Positions 22,770-37,983 of a stretch of 64,000 nucleotides of DNA are shown here, in pieces; positions within the stretch are counted from its first letter, which is position 1; the number at the start of each line of letters is the position of its first letter. The translations under genes were made by a program, and so were the position numbers. The stretch is from Diphasiastrum complanatum (lineage: Eukaryota; Streptophyta; Lycopodiopsida; Lycopodiales; Lycopodiaceae), in NCBI GenBank assembly GCA_029204225.1, contig CM055102.1:11609245-11673244 (forward strand), in the 5' to 3' direction. Below the pieces are notes generated by a model that made no database searches, was not told the origin of the DNA, and was given only the letters and a program-made list of their open reading frames with translations.

Positions 22770-23306
22770 ATACATGAATTCCTGGAAACGTAAAGATGAT
22801 GGTCATGGAAAATGATCGATTGTCAAACCACATTGAATATAGGAATGAGACATCTGATTCCAGAAAATTTTGCACAGAAAAAAACAGTGTTTGAATGTAA
22901 CCCTTGATACCATTTGTTGTCACTGGCTTTAGTTTTTTGTTACCTGCCTTTTGTTTAGTGTTACTGATGTTCTTGATACTAACTTCTTTCAGAAAGTGAG
23001 CAAATCAGGTTCAATCCATCAATGGTTTAAGGGTGTTTCATGTTGTGTAGAACCAGGATGAAGCCGCAGAGGATAGTGCCCAACAGCTTTTTCGCATTTA
23101 CAAGCAAATTTCCATACATGACCATCTAATAATCAGATCTTGTCGAATTTTACAGTAAGTGATGACATTTGGCAGCCTATTTTGGATCTTTCAAGTGTAA
23201 TTTGAATCCACAATACAGCTTTTAGAAGAGCATCTTAGAATCTGGTTGCAAACTTCCGTGTCTAAGTAGTCCTGGCTTTCACAGGTCACAAACATTTGGA
23301 AGATGT
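22770..23306. other. Gene-free spacer
   Basis: I see no gene. A phrase at 22905-22921 (cttgataccatttgttgtc) resembles a decayed initiator-Met primer site with an LTR edge on the minus strand, but nothing else supports an element. Confidence 0.3.
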
Positions 23307-23384
23307 GCATAGGCAAACCTTAGCAGCTCATTGTTCTCAATCTTCGCATAGGCAAACCTTAGCAGCTCATTGTTCTCAATCTTC
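23307..23384. repeat. 39-bp tandem duplication
   Basis: Two identical adjacent copies of a 39-bp unit beginning gcataggcaaacc lie about 270 bp beyond the stop codon of the MIP1/DUF547 gene, possibly in its 3' untranslated region. Because 39 is a multiple of three, a minus-strand frame reads the 13-residue unit twice; I do not think that frame is a gene. Confidence 0.9.
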
Positions 23385-23652
23385 GCTCTCAAGTGATATC
23401 CTATATTTGTATCACGAACATAGAACGTTTCAAGTGCAGAATGTTTCATAAACGAAAGACAACATAGCTGCGGTTTGTTCGAGCTCAAAGATGGCCACAC
23501 CATCGGACTATCTGCAATGTGGGTCGTTGGCGTCGTTTAGGCTATGCTACATTACCAAAATTGAACTCAAAATCGTGTCTTTATGCAGTCAGATCTACAA
23601 TCTGTTGATCTAGATCTTGTTGGAGCCGATGTAGGAGAGAGCGTGTTGGTCT

Positions 23653-26600
23653 CTAGGCTAATAGATAGCGGAAACGGAAGTCATAAGGCATAACCTCAAG
23701 AGCTCTTGAAACAATACCATTCGCCCTGTTGGTGCATTCCTGCACAGCTTTTTGTAAGGAGACAGGAATTTGTTGGCAAATCCAGTTCAGCAACGATTCC
23801 GCCTCTTTAGCAAAGTCACGCGAGTTCCAGTCAAGCAACTTCGGAATTGCCACTTTGTGCCTTGTAGTAATGCAAACTGCCGCTTGTAAGTACTCTTTCT
23901 TAGCCATTTCAAGCTCGCCTTCTATCTCAGACGGTGTATATACACGAACCTAGATCAGAATGAAAGGGCAAATAATTCTGATCAAATTGCTCAGGTCAAT
24001 CAGGAAAGATGAAAAATCTAAGCTTAATTTTTTTACCCACATGCTATAAATAAGTTTTCGCACAAGATTCTTAAAGGAAATAAAATTTACAGCTGGTGAA
24101 GAGTAACTCCCGCAGCACAGAGCAAAACACGCCTTAGGCTCTGGCGATTCCAATCCCAACCTACTCTGCATGCTATCCTTTTCCTTACACAAGATATCAG
24201 CAAAGGCCTGGAACAATATGCTAAAGATAAGTATTTTAATCAGCGAAAATTTACAGCATGGTGTACATCCTGAAGTAACGTTTTCAACTATAACCTCTCT
24301 CAATCTCAGTTTCAATAGGATCACATAAAAGCTACTTCCACATTTTCACCTCTGTATCTCGTTTATTAATAACTTGTAAAATAGATGCAACGACGTTTGC
24401 ACAAGAGAGTACATGTGTGGAATGGCAGGGGGATCGAAGAATGAAGTGCTCGATGGCCAGAGCATTCACCAAGAATCCTCCGACGTTCAGCACTGCCTGT
24501 AAAAATCCTCTCCCATGTAAAATGTCAAGCGTAAAGTTACAAGCACCTAGAGCAACATAAGCCATTTCCCATATCTGAGCTTCGTATAGATCGCTCTTGT
24601 CATATATAAACCTAGCTTTGACAGGAATTGATCTCCCATTTGGATTCGACTTGTCAATTCACCCAGTCAGTCTTTGTTTTGACAATCCCACAAACAGTTG
24701 GTGATAGTAAATTGTATAGTACTGTAGAAAATTTTTGTTTTCTTCAAATACTTCACAAAGCAGGATGCCTTTATACATTTATAAGAGTTCACATGAATGG
24801 AGAATACTAAAATTGGTCAATTCATAAATTAGTATTCTGCAATGAAATTATATCGAAGGAACAGCTTAATATCATGGATAAGATATGGATAAGAATATAC
24901 ACACTTGCCTTGTGCATAAGGGCCATGACCTGATGAGAGCTGCCCGGAATTCCATACTCAAGAAATCCCTATAGACATCAAGAAACATATGACAGCTACT
25001 CTCCTGTCAAGATATAAGTAATGCTTCCAATGATAGATTTGATTGGTTAAAAGAAAATTCATCTCTTACGCCAAATCTTCTGGAACATGTACATACGTGC
25101 ATCATACAGATGTTGTAGATATTGATCCAAAAGGCTAGCTTCTGCTGGTGTGACATGCCGTTCAGATCTATTCTTTCCAGTGTTTCAACCATGTCCCTGC
25201 AGAAAACGCACGAGAATCTATTATTTACTTGGTTTTGGACCGTAGTCCTGGATCTTTGCTTTTCTACAAGTTGCCATGTTTAGAACACAACTTTGAGCCA
25301 TTCAGACAATCACAGCAACATCTAACCGCTTGCTTCTCTCTAAAAACTATGGGAACTTGAATATCGAAGGTGACGTTTATGATGAGCTTGTTGTTCTAAT
25401 CTGCATAAGAGACCAATACATGTGGACGCCATAATTTTGAATGCATTATATCATAACTTTTTTTCTGCCTACAATCTTACCTTAGTCTACGCAACATGGA
25501 TGCAGAATCTGCAATTCGGCTATAGTCAAAGGAGTTCGCTCTGATGCTTTGGAAACTTTTGTAGGGACCAATATCTGATAGCCTTTCTCCGCATTCGAAG
25601 TAGGGGTCAGGTTGGTTGAGCTCATACGACATTTCTGATGCTGTTTTCATACTGATACAGATACTTGAGCTGTAACTCTGTGAATTGAAACTTGAGAACG
25701 TTGATCTTGAAACCGTGGAGGATGTGGCTGATTCAGACAAGGGATAAGGCCTAGTCATGATGTAGTAAATGCTTAGTAGGCACTTCATCATCTCCTCTGA
25801 CAATTTATTTGCTTCTGTCTTCTGGCTAACTGCAGCCAGTTGAAAGCTCAATGATCTATGTGGCTTTCTTCCAGATACGATTTTGTTGAGATCCATCTAT
25901 GGAAAAATATCGTTTAGAGAGAATTACAGCCACATGAATCCTACTTCTTTTATCTCTCAACAACTATACAAGTTACTATGTACTTTATGTCATTCAAACC
26001 CTTAGCTAAATGTCTAGTTATATGAAAAAGCAAGCAGCAGTCCCTCTCAAGTTTGAAATCTGAAATGAGTGATGTTTTCTTTGCCCTTGAAAAGCTCTAT
26101 TCCGTAATACCTTAGCAACAGGAGCTTCATTAGAAGGCAGCGCAACCGCAGATTTCACCTTTGATACCTGTGGCCAACGGTCTGAAAATTTGCTTGTTTT
26201 TAGATAGTTCTCTTTTCCAAGCTGAGCTCCCTTAAAAGCTGAAACTTTTCCAGTGGGGGATGCGTCTCTTGATCTTGCCATGGGAGAGAACCTATCAGGG
26301 CTAGAGCTAGCATGTAGTTTAGGAGAAGTTTCAGACGGTGTTTGTTTTGGCAAAGAACAAGGTGAATTTGCTCTACCTTGCTTGACAGCTTGCTTTTCAT
26401 AGATGTTGAATTTTTCTGGAATATTACGAGCAAGCTGTGGTCCTCTTTGAAGGTAGTTTCTATGCGCTTCTTCCAGAGAGGAAAGCAACCTGGCCACAAC
26501 AACATCCTTGCTAATTTTTGAGCCATCGGACAGAAACTGTTGTCTCCCATTTTCCGTGGATTGGTTGCGAATTTTCTTGCTTGCGTTAGATTGGTTGTAA

Positions 26601-27307
26601 GCGGGCTGCTGTTTTTGATTTTCCAGTTCTGCAATCAGCTGGGATTCACTCCGAAGATCTTGTTGCAAGAAAAGCATATAATCTTCCAAATGCACCACCT
26701 CTTCCTCTACAACCGCTACTTCAGCAATGAGCTCCCGAGTCTACATCCAGAAATTTCTTTTTGGGGATATGGATTTCGATAGTGATGAAATTTAGAGAGC
26801 TCAGTAGAGGGCATCCATTATCACCACAGATTAATTTCAGACTATTGTCCATTTTCGGAAAGTTGTTTATGAGCTGCAAGATATAAGAAACAGACCTCGA
26901 GGGGAAGGTAGCTTGGCAATCGAGGAAGATCTCCGGCAGGGCGATAAAATGCTCTTTTTAAAGCTTTGTTCATGTTAACTTCAAGCATAAGCGTTTTTCT
27001 GAGTTGAGCCACCTGCATATTTCAACTACTGTTAGCATTGTCAGCTTATTGTGGACTAGTGACTGACTCACTCGTTCAAACGTTCCTGCTCCTGAAAAAG
27101 TTTACAAGCCCGTGCAAGGCCTTGTTTTTTTCTTGAGGATCAACTGTTCAAGCATTAATAGCAGAAAGGTATCGAAAGTAGTCTGAACTCTGAACTCTAT
27201 TAGCTTACATCATTTTCCAGTGCCAAAAGATGGTCCCGAAGTGCTGCCTTTGACTCTCCATCACAGGTCTTCAAAGGGACATGGTTAACCTTCATGACTA
27301 AAGCCAT
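23653..27307 (-). CDS. MIP1 leucine-zipper / DUF547 protein, nine exons
   Basis: Exons on the minus strand: 27307-27209, 27012-26896, 26740-26111, 25896-25481, 25196-25097, 24968-24909, 24496-24413, 24207-24091, 23949-23653. They total 1920 bp, join in frame throughout and give 639 residues. The start at 27307 is set by an in-frame TAG two codons upstream. Residues 17-105 form the leucine-zipper part ([39 protein letters not shown]), a Ser/Pro-rich linker follows, and DUF547 fills the C-terminal third ([60 protein letters not shown]). Plant relatives are described as MADS-factor-interacting MIP1 proteins; the biochemical role of DUF547 is unknown. All introns are short (128-412 bp). Eight donors are considered: seven are GT, while the sixth (after 24909) is GC in AAG|GCAAGT. 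I infer an intact, expressible gene. Confidence 0.92.
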
Positions 27308-27409
27308 TTTCTAAATATTTCCACTTGTGCTGACACCGATAAGCAGCTGGATCTCTCATATACTATCTGAGTATACTCATAAGTGTAACGAACGAACATG
27401 CCTGCCCCG

Positions 27410-29286
27410 CCAAATATTTGTCAAAACAGCTTACTCATTTGAGCCGAGAGTGGCTGGAAAGCTACAGGCTACCTTTCTTAAAGGAATATTATGGGTTAGC
27501 TCTAAAGAGAAGCCTCGTGAGCTCCAAAAAGAGTGAAAACAATTACCTCCCTGTCATTGCCAGGGGTTTATGAACCTATCCACCTCACCGTTGCCTCGGC
27601 CTTTCCTGCTCCTCAATGCAAGCTCCATGGCGAGCACTGAAGCATTGGCATGAGCAATGACCAGCATTCAGCATTCGCGTGAAAGTAGCAGCTACTGTGT
27701 AACCATACGCCAATAGATATGAAGTTTGAACCTCACGGATATGTGCTTCAGTAAACTCTGCAGAAATGTGCTAAATGAGGTCTTACCCAGTTTGAGAGTG
27801 GAGAATTTTGGCTTTTTCTAACCATAACCTGAGTTTAAATCGTAGATTTCAGTTCAAATTTCCTTCTCTGTCATTTTACAAAATTTGATGCTTCTCTTAG
27901 TAATAATACCCTTGTATATCTTTTGAAAAACAGTACATGTTTGCCTCCCTCAAAGTAGGAAATTCGCTTGCCTTGCAACGACGTTTCTCGCCTTGCCCGA
28001 GCCGAATGATATTAAGCCAAACTGCATTGATCTGCTGAGTTGCCAGTTTGTCTGCAAGAGGCGAGTTCTGCCACAGATCAAATCACAAAAGCTCAAGTTG
28101 ATGTATTCGGACGAATTCAGTTGACAGAGAAGATCTAATACACAAACGGCAGAAGTAGATATGACGTCCTTTCTAATTGCCTGTTAAACGGAGAGGGAAC
28201 AAGTTGCCAACTCGTCCAATATCGTCAGAATTATGCGGTCTTCTATTTTCAAAATTGTAGAATCAAAGCTAAACTCATAGATATCGGCATCAAAAGCAAA
28301 GATCACGAACTGTAATACATTTTCACAATTTGAGAACCTAGAACAGGTCAGTCAAGAGCGCTGCAACTTCCACCACGGGTCGACAACGTTATTAAATGAT
28401 ATGCTATAATCCCTTTGGAAACAGATCACAATTGTCCTGGCGGAATATAATTGGCAAGATCTAACGAACTTGAGTTGTGAATTTGCAGTCACGAAACACC
28501 AATTTGTTGACTATAGTTCTTGTCAAAGCGACTCACATGTCTTAATAAGGAATGCTTCATACGCACAAGCTATTGTAATAGTTCTATATGCTACGATCTA
28601 CCAAATGCTTGCTCTCATCGAGCAATATGAATGCACCTACAGACTCCAGACAAACTCATAGTAATTAAGCACATACTGATGTAAAGCTAAGAGTGTGACG
28701 TTTCCAGAAAAGCATGCACCTTTTGTTTCAATAGGTATGTCCATCGATCTGCCAAGCTGGTGGAGAGGTAGAAATCTATCCAAAAAAATCAAAGAAATCA
28801 AAACTTGAAACTGCGTAGGGCAAGAACTGGAGAATTGGATTCGCTGCACAACAAGAGATTATTAACATTTTGGGATTTAGCTACAGTTCTAGCTAGCTTC
28901 AGATTATAAGTTATTATTGGAGGATTGTAGCATGCAGGCAGACATTCTAAGTAGAATGACGTTCTTTGTCTCTTTCTCACATGACATGACAAAGCTGAAT
29001 GAGGTTGCAATGGAATCTGGAAACCAGTGTGGATTCTAGAAACAAATTATCAGCAGCTGAAGAGTTTCACACCTCCAAACTTGCTGCTATGTTTGTTCTA
29101 TCACAAGCTCTCCAAACACTATCATCATATACCAAATCTCATCAAAAAAATTTCTGACAGATCACAAACCTCGAACTTCGAAGATGTGTATTACCTTCAG
29201 ATTTCTCACCTGCCCCACATGGAAGTTTCATTCCCAGACAAAGAAACAAATGAAAACATCAAATGAGAACGACAAAGAAGTGGACT
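27410..29286 (+). repeat. Left arm of 5-kb imperfect palindrome
   Basis: This is an inverted copy of 30660-32397. It can be followed from ccaaatat at 27410 through cttaaaggaatattatgggttagc, gatctgctgagttgccag, tctaacgaacttgagttgtg and catgcaccttttgtttcaa to gacaaagaagtgga near 29283. It begins about 100 bp upstream of the MIP1/DUF547 start codon, so it covers that gene's likely promoter. I see no gene inside. Confidence 0.85.
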
Positions 29287-30659
29287 TTCAAGAAATTTTG
29301 AATTGAATGCAACTCAAACTTGTCACTCAGATCATCGATGGGTCATGGTGTTACTACTTTGAAGTCCATGAAAGCAGCCTGGGGCATGGGCCCACGGCCC
29401 ACATTGGCATGCTTTAACTTCAGCTCTCAATTGCCTATAGGCTATGCCAGAAATCTGAATTTTGAAGTGAAAGATGACAACGTTGCTAATGCCTGTAGTT
29501 TGAACTATGAAGGCTGAATGTTGTATGCTAGATTGCTCGTAGCTAAAGTTTGAAATTTGAAGGTTGAAAGTTGAACACAACTTCAAGAACAACTTTTTGA
29601 GATTTGAAGTTCTTAGATTGCAATGGCTAGTGATGCATGTTCACTTGAAAGTTGCAAAGAATCAAGTTTGAAAGTCATATATTTGGTTTTTTAAGATTTG
29701 ACGTTCTTGAACTGCAATGGCTAGTGCTCCAAAAATTAACTTTGAAAGTCATATATTATGATTTCTATGATATATTTATTATTTATCATTTTTATATGAA
29801 GTTTCAAATAAACTTTAGCCAGTCATACAGGTTTTAAGGAAATCACGCCAATCAGTGTAGACAAAATTGCAATAGCCTCTCAAATACGTTTAATTTGGCC
29901 TTTGAAAGGCGTGACAGGCATCAAATTTTAACACTGCTTCCAAGGATAAAGCGATGTGTTTCTCAAGTATACTGTATGCACAATCTGGAATCAATTTACT
30001 CCATTCTCTAAGACAAGAAGGGCTTTCTGCAGCACAGAAAAAGTGCAGTGTCGCCTGCCCACATTTAAAATACCACGCCTACAGATTACCATCATGCAAA
30101 CAGGCACGATCCCCCTCCCCCACGGGCAGGGCAGCAAATACCCACAAGAAATTTGAAAATTTTTCCCATCAGGATCCCCCTCCCCCACGCCGCAGAGGCA
30201 GCAAATGTCCACAAGAAATTTGAAAATTTTCCCCATCGACCACAAGTCAAAGAACTCACGAAATCACGTGCTACAAACTGGTGTTCTTTTGAATGAATAT
30301 CTAGCAGCCTGAAAACTTGCAATGAACTTATGGGATATAGAAACACGTGTTAATTAGAGAATCTTAGGCAAAGTCTAAGTTTTTGTGAATAAAAAATTAA
30401 TTTTTTAACCAAAAAAATGGTGTGACTGTCTGGGGCCAAACTGGGCATTGCGTCCAAGATGGAGGTCCCCAGGCTCTTTGTTTTGTAGTGTGACTGCCAG
30501 CAGTAGTCACCCAGCACTTCAGACGCTTCTCTGGCCGAGGCTTGGCATTGCATGTCAAAGTCCTAGTTTGCCTTTCAAACAAAATCAATTTTTTTTTGTG
30601 AGTATGCACATCAAATTCGGAGCTATTGCTCTGCGCTCTCTCTCCCTCCCTCCCCCTCT
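29287..30659. other. Spacer of the palindrome
   Basis: No gene. It has degenerate TTGAAGTTTGAA-type text at 29460-29610 and the 68-bp tandem pair listed separately. Confidence 0.5.
30109..30240. repeat. About 67-bp tandem duplication
   Basis: Two adjacent near-identical units each run from gatccccctcccccacg through gcagcaaat and ccacaagaaatttgaaaatt to ccccatc. They differ at a few positions (ggcagg against ccgcag). They lie in the palindrome's spacer. Confidence 0.85.
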
Positions 30660-32397
<1,738 letters not shown>

Positions 32398-33810
32398 TTG
32401 TGAATGTTAAGTGTCACAAATTGGCATGAAGTAGTAATTATGTTCAACTTGCCACCACGACCGATTTCGATTTTTACATCGTTCAAATCCGAGCTAAAAT
32501 GGAAAAACTATGGAGCTTCGAAAATGATAAGAAAATTTTAAAAGAATGGACTTCTTGAAAAAAAGGGTTTTTGAGAAAAATAAATTGAAAATTAATAATT
32601 GCAAAATTTCAATAAGTTCTCAGTGTCAGGCTCATCGTTTTGATCACTTTTTGTTTTTGTTGCACTAAAATCCAAGCTCAAATAAAAGATTCAAAAACTT
32701 GTAACAACAAGAAAATACAACTAACTTAAAAAGTGGGGTCCTTAAAAAAAATTTACAAATTGGATTCAATAAAATTTCAAATCCATGAAATGTCTTAGTG
32801 CTCATCAAATATTGGAAAGGAATCGTGCGAGAGTTACTTTTGTAAGGATTTTCTGGATCTTCAAATTTTAGTGATTTTTCAGCACTTAAATCCAATTTTC
32901 TACTCACTAGAATCAAACTAATTCTCGCAGACTCTTCTGTGTCCTGTCTCACTGAGATGGAACTTCAGAATTCTCTGCGAGGGTTCTTGTCCACAGGAAC
33001 TGGAAATTCTGGGGTCTACGAGGGTTCTTTGGAGTTTTCCTACCTTTTTTCCACTGAAAACTCTCGCACTGGTACTCAGGCTCTGAACTAACTCTCGCAA
33101 GCTTCTCTGTGTCCTAGTCTCACTGAGATGGAACCTCAGAGAACTTTGTCATGAAATAAAAGAAAATAAAAAAATAAATCTAATAATAAAGTTTTTTCTT
33201 TTCTTTTCACGGGCTAGAGGGAGGGTGTGGCTAGCGTCACTTTTGTTGCCTGGCGCAAGCGCCGTAGAGAATGAGGGGAAGATGGGGGGGGGGGGGGGGG
33301 GGGGGGTACGGAGTAGGGTTAGGTTTGAGGTGCTGATTTTTTTTTAATTTACAGATAGGGTTAGGGTTTCAGAGGTCTTTTTTTGTTTTTTTGCACTTTG
33401 TTTTCTACAACTTTAAAATTGAAACTTGAAGTGCTTCTCTCTCATTCCAAAAATACAAAAGAAGTTTTAGAATTTTGGCAAATCTCACCCACCTTCACTA
33501 ATTGGATCATAACTCTCTCAATAATGATCCAAATCACAAAAACTCAATACCTCTAAAAAGCTAAGAACAAGCTCTATCGGCCTATAGAATTGAATCGACT
33601 TGGAGACTTGTTCAATTACCTATAGGTAAAAAGGCCATTGGATGCTTTGAGCAAATTGAGAAACATGGATGAAAGTCAGGGATTATGATTTCTATCCTGG
33701 CTAACTGAAATATATGATTGAAGGTGATTTGATAGGTCAAATTTATAACAAAAAGAGTCTAAAATTTTTAAAGGAAGAAAACTACCAAAAACAAGATTTG
33801 TCATAACTTT
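32398..33810. other. Gene-free stretch
   Basis: No gene. A 50-bp phrase (tctgtgtcctgtctcactgagatggaac and flanks) occurs at about 32930 and again at about 33100. A 23-base G run lies at 33284-33306. The remainder is AT-rich. Confidence 0.5.
33284..33306 (+). repeat. Poly-G run
   Basis: Twenty-three consecutive G. A likely site of sequencing or assembly length error. Confidence 0.9.
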
Positions 33811-36073
33811 TTGAATACTAATCCAAGTGACTTGACATATGGATCAAAATCCTATTATCTTAAATTAAAGACTCAAATGAAATCTGAAAAATTCAAACAA
33901 AGTGAAAGACAATTTGTAATCACCTTTCTTGGGGAAATTGCATTAGAGCTCTCCTTTGCAAATGAGCCAAAAAATTCTAAAACCGATGTCTCTTGCCTAT
34001 CCCTAAACTCCCGCGTCATTACTCCCCAAGACTCTCAACTGTCACCCGACATCCTCTCTTGGCTAAACATGCTCCACCCCTCACCTCCCTCATCTCCTTC
34101 CATCCTCGTCGCCACTGTTTAATTTCCTACTCTCCCTTTCGTTGTTTCCTTTGAATAACCCATTCCACTGCCTATCCACACTTCTGTCGCTTCCGTCATT
34201 CCACTATCTACCTCATCTGATCCGATTGCTGAGTCTAACAAACCATTGGATGATGATGCATTAGTGCAAACGAAGTACATCGCCTCTCCTCGGCGTGTTG
34301 ACCCCGCCGCACCTGATGGCATGACGGCGCCAGAAATTTTGATAAAGGATGACGAAGACGACAGCACACTACTTGGGGCAACACCTCAACAAGGACCAAC
34401 AAGCAGTGCCATACCGGCCGCGGGCCCACAAATGTCACATCGACATACCAAACCTTGGGTACCTTTATCCAAGATATGGTGGCAGCCATAACCTCACTGG
34501 ATGGCCGCGTAGTCAAATTGGCCGCCAACAACACCAGATTGAGAGCGAGACTCACACAGCTTTAGCAAGACCTACATGTTGCAATCCAGCAGGAGTTGGC
34601 AGAAAAAGACTGAGTCTTGAAGCTGAAACAACATGAGGATGGTCTCCAACGCTATATCAAAGACCTCTTCAAATCAGCAATGGATGACTCCAGCAACATG
34701 CATAGCAGCAACTCGCTCCATTGCTCCAGGCCCAGTTTCCAGTCATGGAAACTGAAAATCAATGTCTGGGAGCGGAGGTGCAGACACTACAACAAGAGAA
34801 GATGCTATGGTTAGCCCTGCCCGTCGCCGAGATACCTGCCAACCGTTGCGTGAGGATTTATGTGGATATTGGACTAGATACGCATTGACTTCGTCTTCCA
34901 CGGTCTTCTGTTTGTGGAATGTGCGGTTGGAAGAGATGGTGCGAGAGCCTTGGGAGGTGGACGCTTGCTGCTCCTCTTGGGCTTGTCCTTGGCTCTGGTT
35001 TGCACTGTGGCTGGTATTGAGGCCTTGGTTGGTATCAAGGCCTTGGTTGGTATCGCGGCCTTGGTCCTAGCCTTGATCATGAATATTTGGTCGGCTGCGT
35101 CTGTTCCCTGGTCTTGGCTTGAATTGGCCTGTGCAGCTTCTAACGTGGGTGGCGTTGGAATTGCCATTTGGGCCGGTTGTGGTTGTTGTGCGAAATGCTG
35201 TTGGCAGGCCTTCAACGAGGCCTTTGCTTGCGTGAGCTCTCAGAGTGCACTTTGGCAGTAGTTGTTGAACTTTGTTTGGTAGGCGTTTGTCTATACAAGT
35301 CCACCTACTTCGTTAAAAAGTCCATCTCGTTTTGACTGAGAGGACAATCAAAGGCAACGAGCTGGCATTTCTTCCGGCATTGGGGCCACAACCTGAGTGG
35401 CGATAGTGCACATTCGAGAAAGATCCTGTGGCCATCAGGGCGTATGTGACTAGCCCACGCCAGTTATGCATCAACCCACATTTCGTCCCCATTCCATGAA
35501 GATCAAAATGGGCGGAATGTGGCACTCCCTTGGACTAGATCACCATCAACACACTCAACTGGCCAAGAATCTACTCAAAGCATGGATGGGGCATGGACAT
35601 AGATGCCAAAATGGCTCTCGTTCAATTATCTAAATATCATATCAACTGTCCTAATCCTATAGTCCGTGCGGCAGCCAAATTCGCCCGAGACCTAGAGTTT
35701 TTGATGGGTGTCTCCACCAGATGGGACAACCATTTGCCCCCCATCTTTGTGATCCTAACACAACCCTGGCATCCAAAATGAAGACCAACTTCCAGTGGCT
35801 CAAGTGTACTATAGAGCAGCATTATTAGGCCATCCCTTGCCCGGCAAAATCCAAGTATGGATTCACCAATTTTGCTCACAGGCGTCCATAAGTCCTTGTT
35901 CTCCTCCAAAGATGCGAAAAGCCAAACAAGACTTGAGTTTATGGAAAAAGTCACTAGTTATCTCATCCAACAACAAAAAACAACACGGCGTCCTTACTAG
36001 CTTCATAGTGCTGAGGGACCAACACTACTTCAGTCCAGAGGCCCTGTTGTGGGTATTCTCTCTACATAAATAA
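33811..36073 (+). pseudogene. Coiled-coil/Pro-rich element ORF remnant
   Basis: The organisation is like 4128-6011. A first frame (33811-34122) ends in a Ser/Pro-rich tail. Continued frames read DDALVQTKYIASPRRVDPAA and DDEDDSTLLGATPQQGPTSS, then Gln/Glu-rich text, then broken frames to VAQVYYRAALLGHPLPGKIQ and a last phrase EALLWVFSLHK ending at 36073. The stops are many. The final frame ends about 17 bp before the LTR that begins near 36090, so this is probably the internal ORF of a plus-strand LTR element. No protease, RT or integrase motif is visible. Family not recognised. Confidence 0.4.
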
Positions 36074-36089
36074 AATGGTCGGAAGTAGA

Positions 36090-36789
36090 AGTAAGTTGCA
36101 AAGGTCGTGGCATCCTACGAGCATAAACCCATAGCCCAATGAGCACTTGTAAATAATGTATTTTAAATAAACTGGAATTTGGGCCATGTAATTAAAATAA
36201 TATTAAAAAGAATATTAAAAAGACCAAAGTTTGAGTTAACTAAGTTACTAAGTTTTTGTTAATTAGTAAAAGTCAAATGGTGGTAGGTGGGGTGTGCTTC
36301 TTTGTGCACCATAGATTAGAATGTGTTTCTTTTGAAAGGTTAGAATTTCAATTCTCCCTTCTTGAAGTACCCAATAGGAAGCAAGGGACAAGGTCCTCCC
36401 CAAAGATTAAAAGGCACCTCTTGTACATCATTTCACATGCTAATTGAGAGGAGGAAGCTCTACCAAATTGGAGATTCAAGCATCCTCATTTTGCTATTGC
36501 TTTGTGTCTTGTGCTCTTGATAGTGTTTGCTATATCCTTCCATTTTGCTATTTCATTGTTTTGTTAGTTAAAGTTTCTCCTGTGGATCCATGCAATAGCT
36601 AATGAGTGCCTCCCTCTAACTCTCTCTCTCATTTCCTTTCACCTATTCTAATGATGAGTGTGTGTGGTTAGTGTTAGTGGAAGTTAGAGTTAAGGAGGGG
36701 TAGAGTTAGTTTAGTGTAGAAAGCAATTAAATTAGCAACTAAGCATAGTTAGATTCCTATCTTTGTGTTCTAACCCTTTTGACACCATC
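36090..36789 (+). mobile_element. 3' LTR of the coiled-coil element
   Basis: About 700 bp, ending TTTTGACA at 36789. It matches the reverse complement of 37984-38735 across its length (gcccaatgagcac, aggcacc, gaggagga, gcatcctcatttgct) and of 17403-17790 over its right part. A TATA-like attaaaaggcacc at about 36405 corresponds to tttataaaaaggcacc in the other copy. Its place directly after the ORF remnant makes it the 3' LTR; a matching 5' LTR was not found. Confidence 0.7.
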
Positions 36790-37983
36790 CTACTTGCTAC
36801 ACCCTACAAAAGATTTGAGTACTCACCCAATCTGATTACTCCACTGTTCGATTTTATTGATTTTTTCGCCACCAATTTACTCGCCACTTTTATAGTGCAT
36901 CCATAATCTTTAGATCTATGATCTTGAAGATCGACAAGTAAAATTGGATTTTTTGCCATTTAAAATTTTTGTTTTCTCATTTTTTTGTTTTGCCAACTTA
37001 AATTACTCGCCTTCTCATTTTTTTAATTACTCATCATTCGTATAGTATCTAATACAGTCTCTGATCTACAATCTAGCAGACCGACGAGTAATGAGCTGAT
37101 TAATTGTCTAATTTTTCGTCTGTATTGGTTGTGAGAGATTTCAACTAGTTTAGTCACAATTGCTACATTTGTTCATATGGCATTTGAGGCCAATTTTATA
37201 TTAGACTTAGAGTTTGACTTTTTAAAGTTATATTAGTCTAAAAGCATTTGAATAAACATTTTTGGAAAGTGTAGAACACGAGTTTTGGAGGCATTCAATT
37301 TGAGTAGTAGAAACATCGAAGCTAGTCACAATAATAGTAGGGTTTTTCATTATGGTGGGAAACCAAAGTCTAAACTTAGGTTTGGACCTGTTATAAAAGG
37401 TTATAACTCGTGGGAAGAGGGATCACTCTCTCTCTCTCTGATCTCATTCATGCTTATACATGGTTCTCTTGGGTTCTACTATCCATTGGTGCACTATACT
37501 TGTGATGGTGAAGATTTGAATTTTTTTTGGATTTTTTCAAGGGTTTTTTGAATTTTTATGATTTTTGCAATCTGCTTGGAACTAATTCTTGTAGGTTTGG
37601 GACAGTACCCTGGAGCTGCTACTAGTCATGCAAGGGTTAATTCTCACTGGTTTTGGAGATATTAAAATCTGATAAGATTTTAGGCTCTTTTTCCCTCCAA
37701 AATGCAGATTGGTGTGTTTTTTGGATTTTTTGGCTGGATGGTTTGGGTTTCAAGCCCTTAGAGGCCGTTCAGGGCCTCCTCTACCCTTTCACACCTCCTC
37801 CGCTAGCTGTGAACAGTCCAAACACAAATAAAAATACAGAATACTAACTCTAAACTCCCAAAAATCTAGCTAAAACTACTCTAAAAAACAAGAAAATAGC
37901 TAAAATGCAACTACGCTAGTTAGTGAAAACCTATCCCTGGCAATGGTGCCACTGTAGGATCTTTGATCCGACGTTGTAATAGC
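36790..37983. other. Gene-free stretch between inverted LTR copies
   Basis: AT-rich. Words such as actcgccttctcattttt recur. The short frames at 37285-37551 and 37653-37847 carry no motif. The last part (37930-37983) could be the leader region behind the minus-strand LTR. Confidence 0.4.

Noticed and set aside
22905-22925. Possible primer site (tggtatcaaggg on the minus strand).
   Set aside because: Two mismatches to the initiator-Met site and no LTR or purine tract nearby.
27090-27150. A possible extra exon in the MIP1/DUF547 gene (a charged coil with a GTGAGT donor).
   Set aside because: Including it breaks the frame, while direct joining of 27209 to 27012 keeps a continuous leucine zipper.
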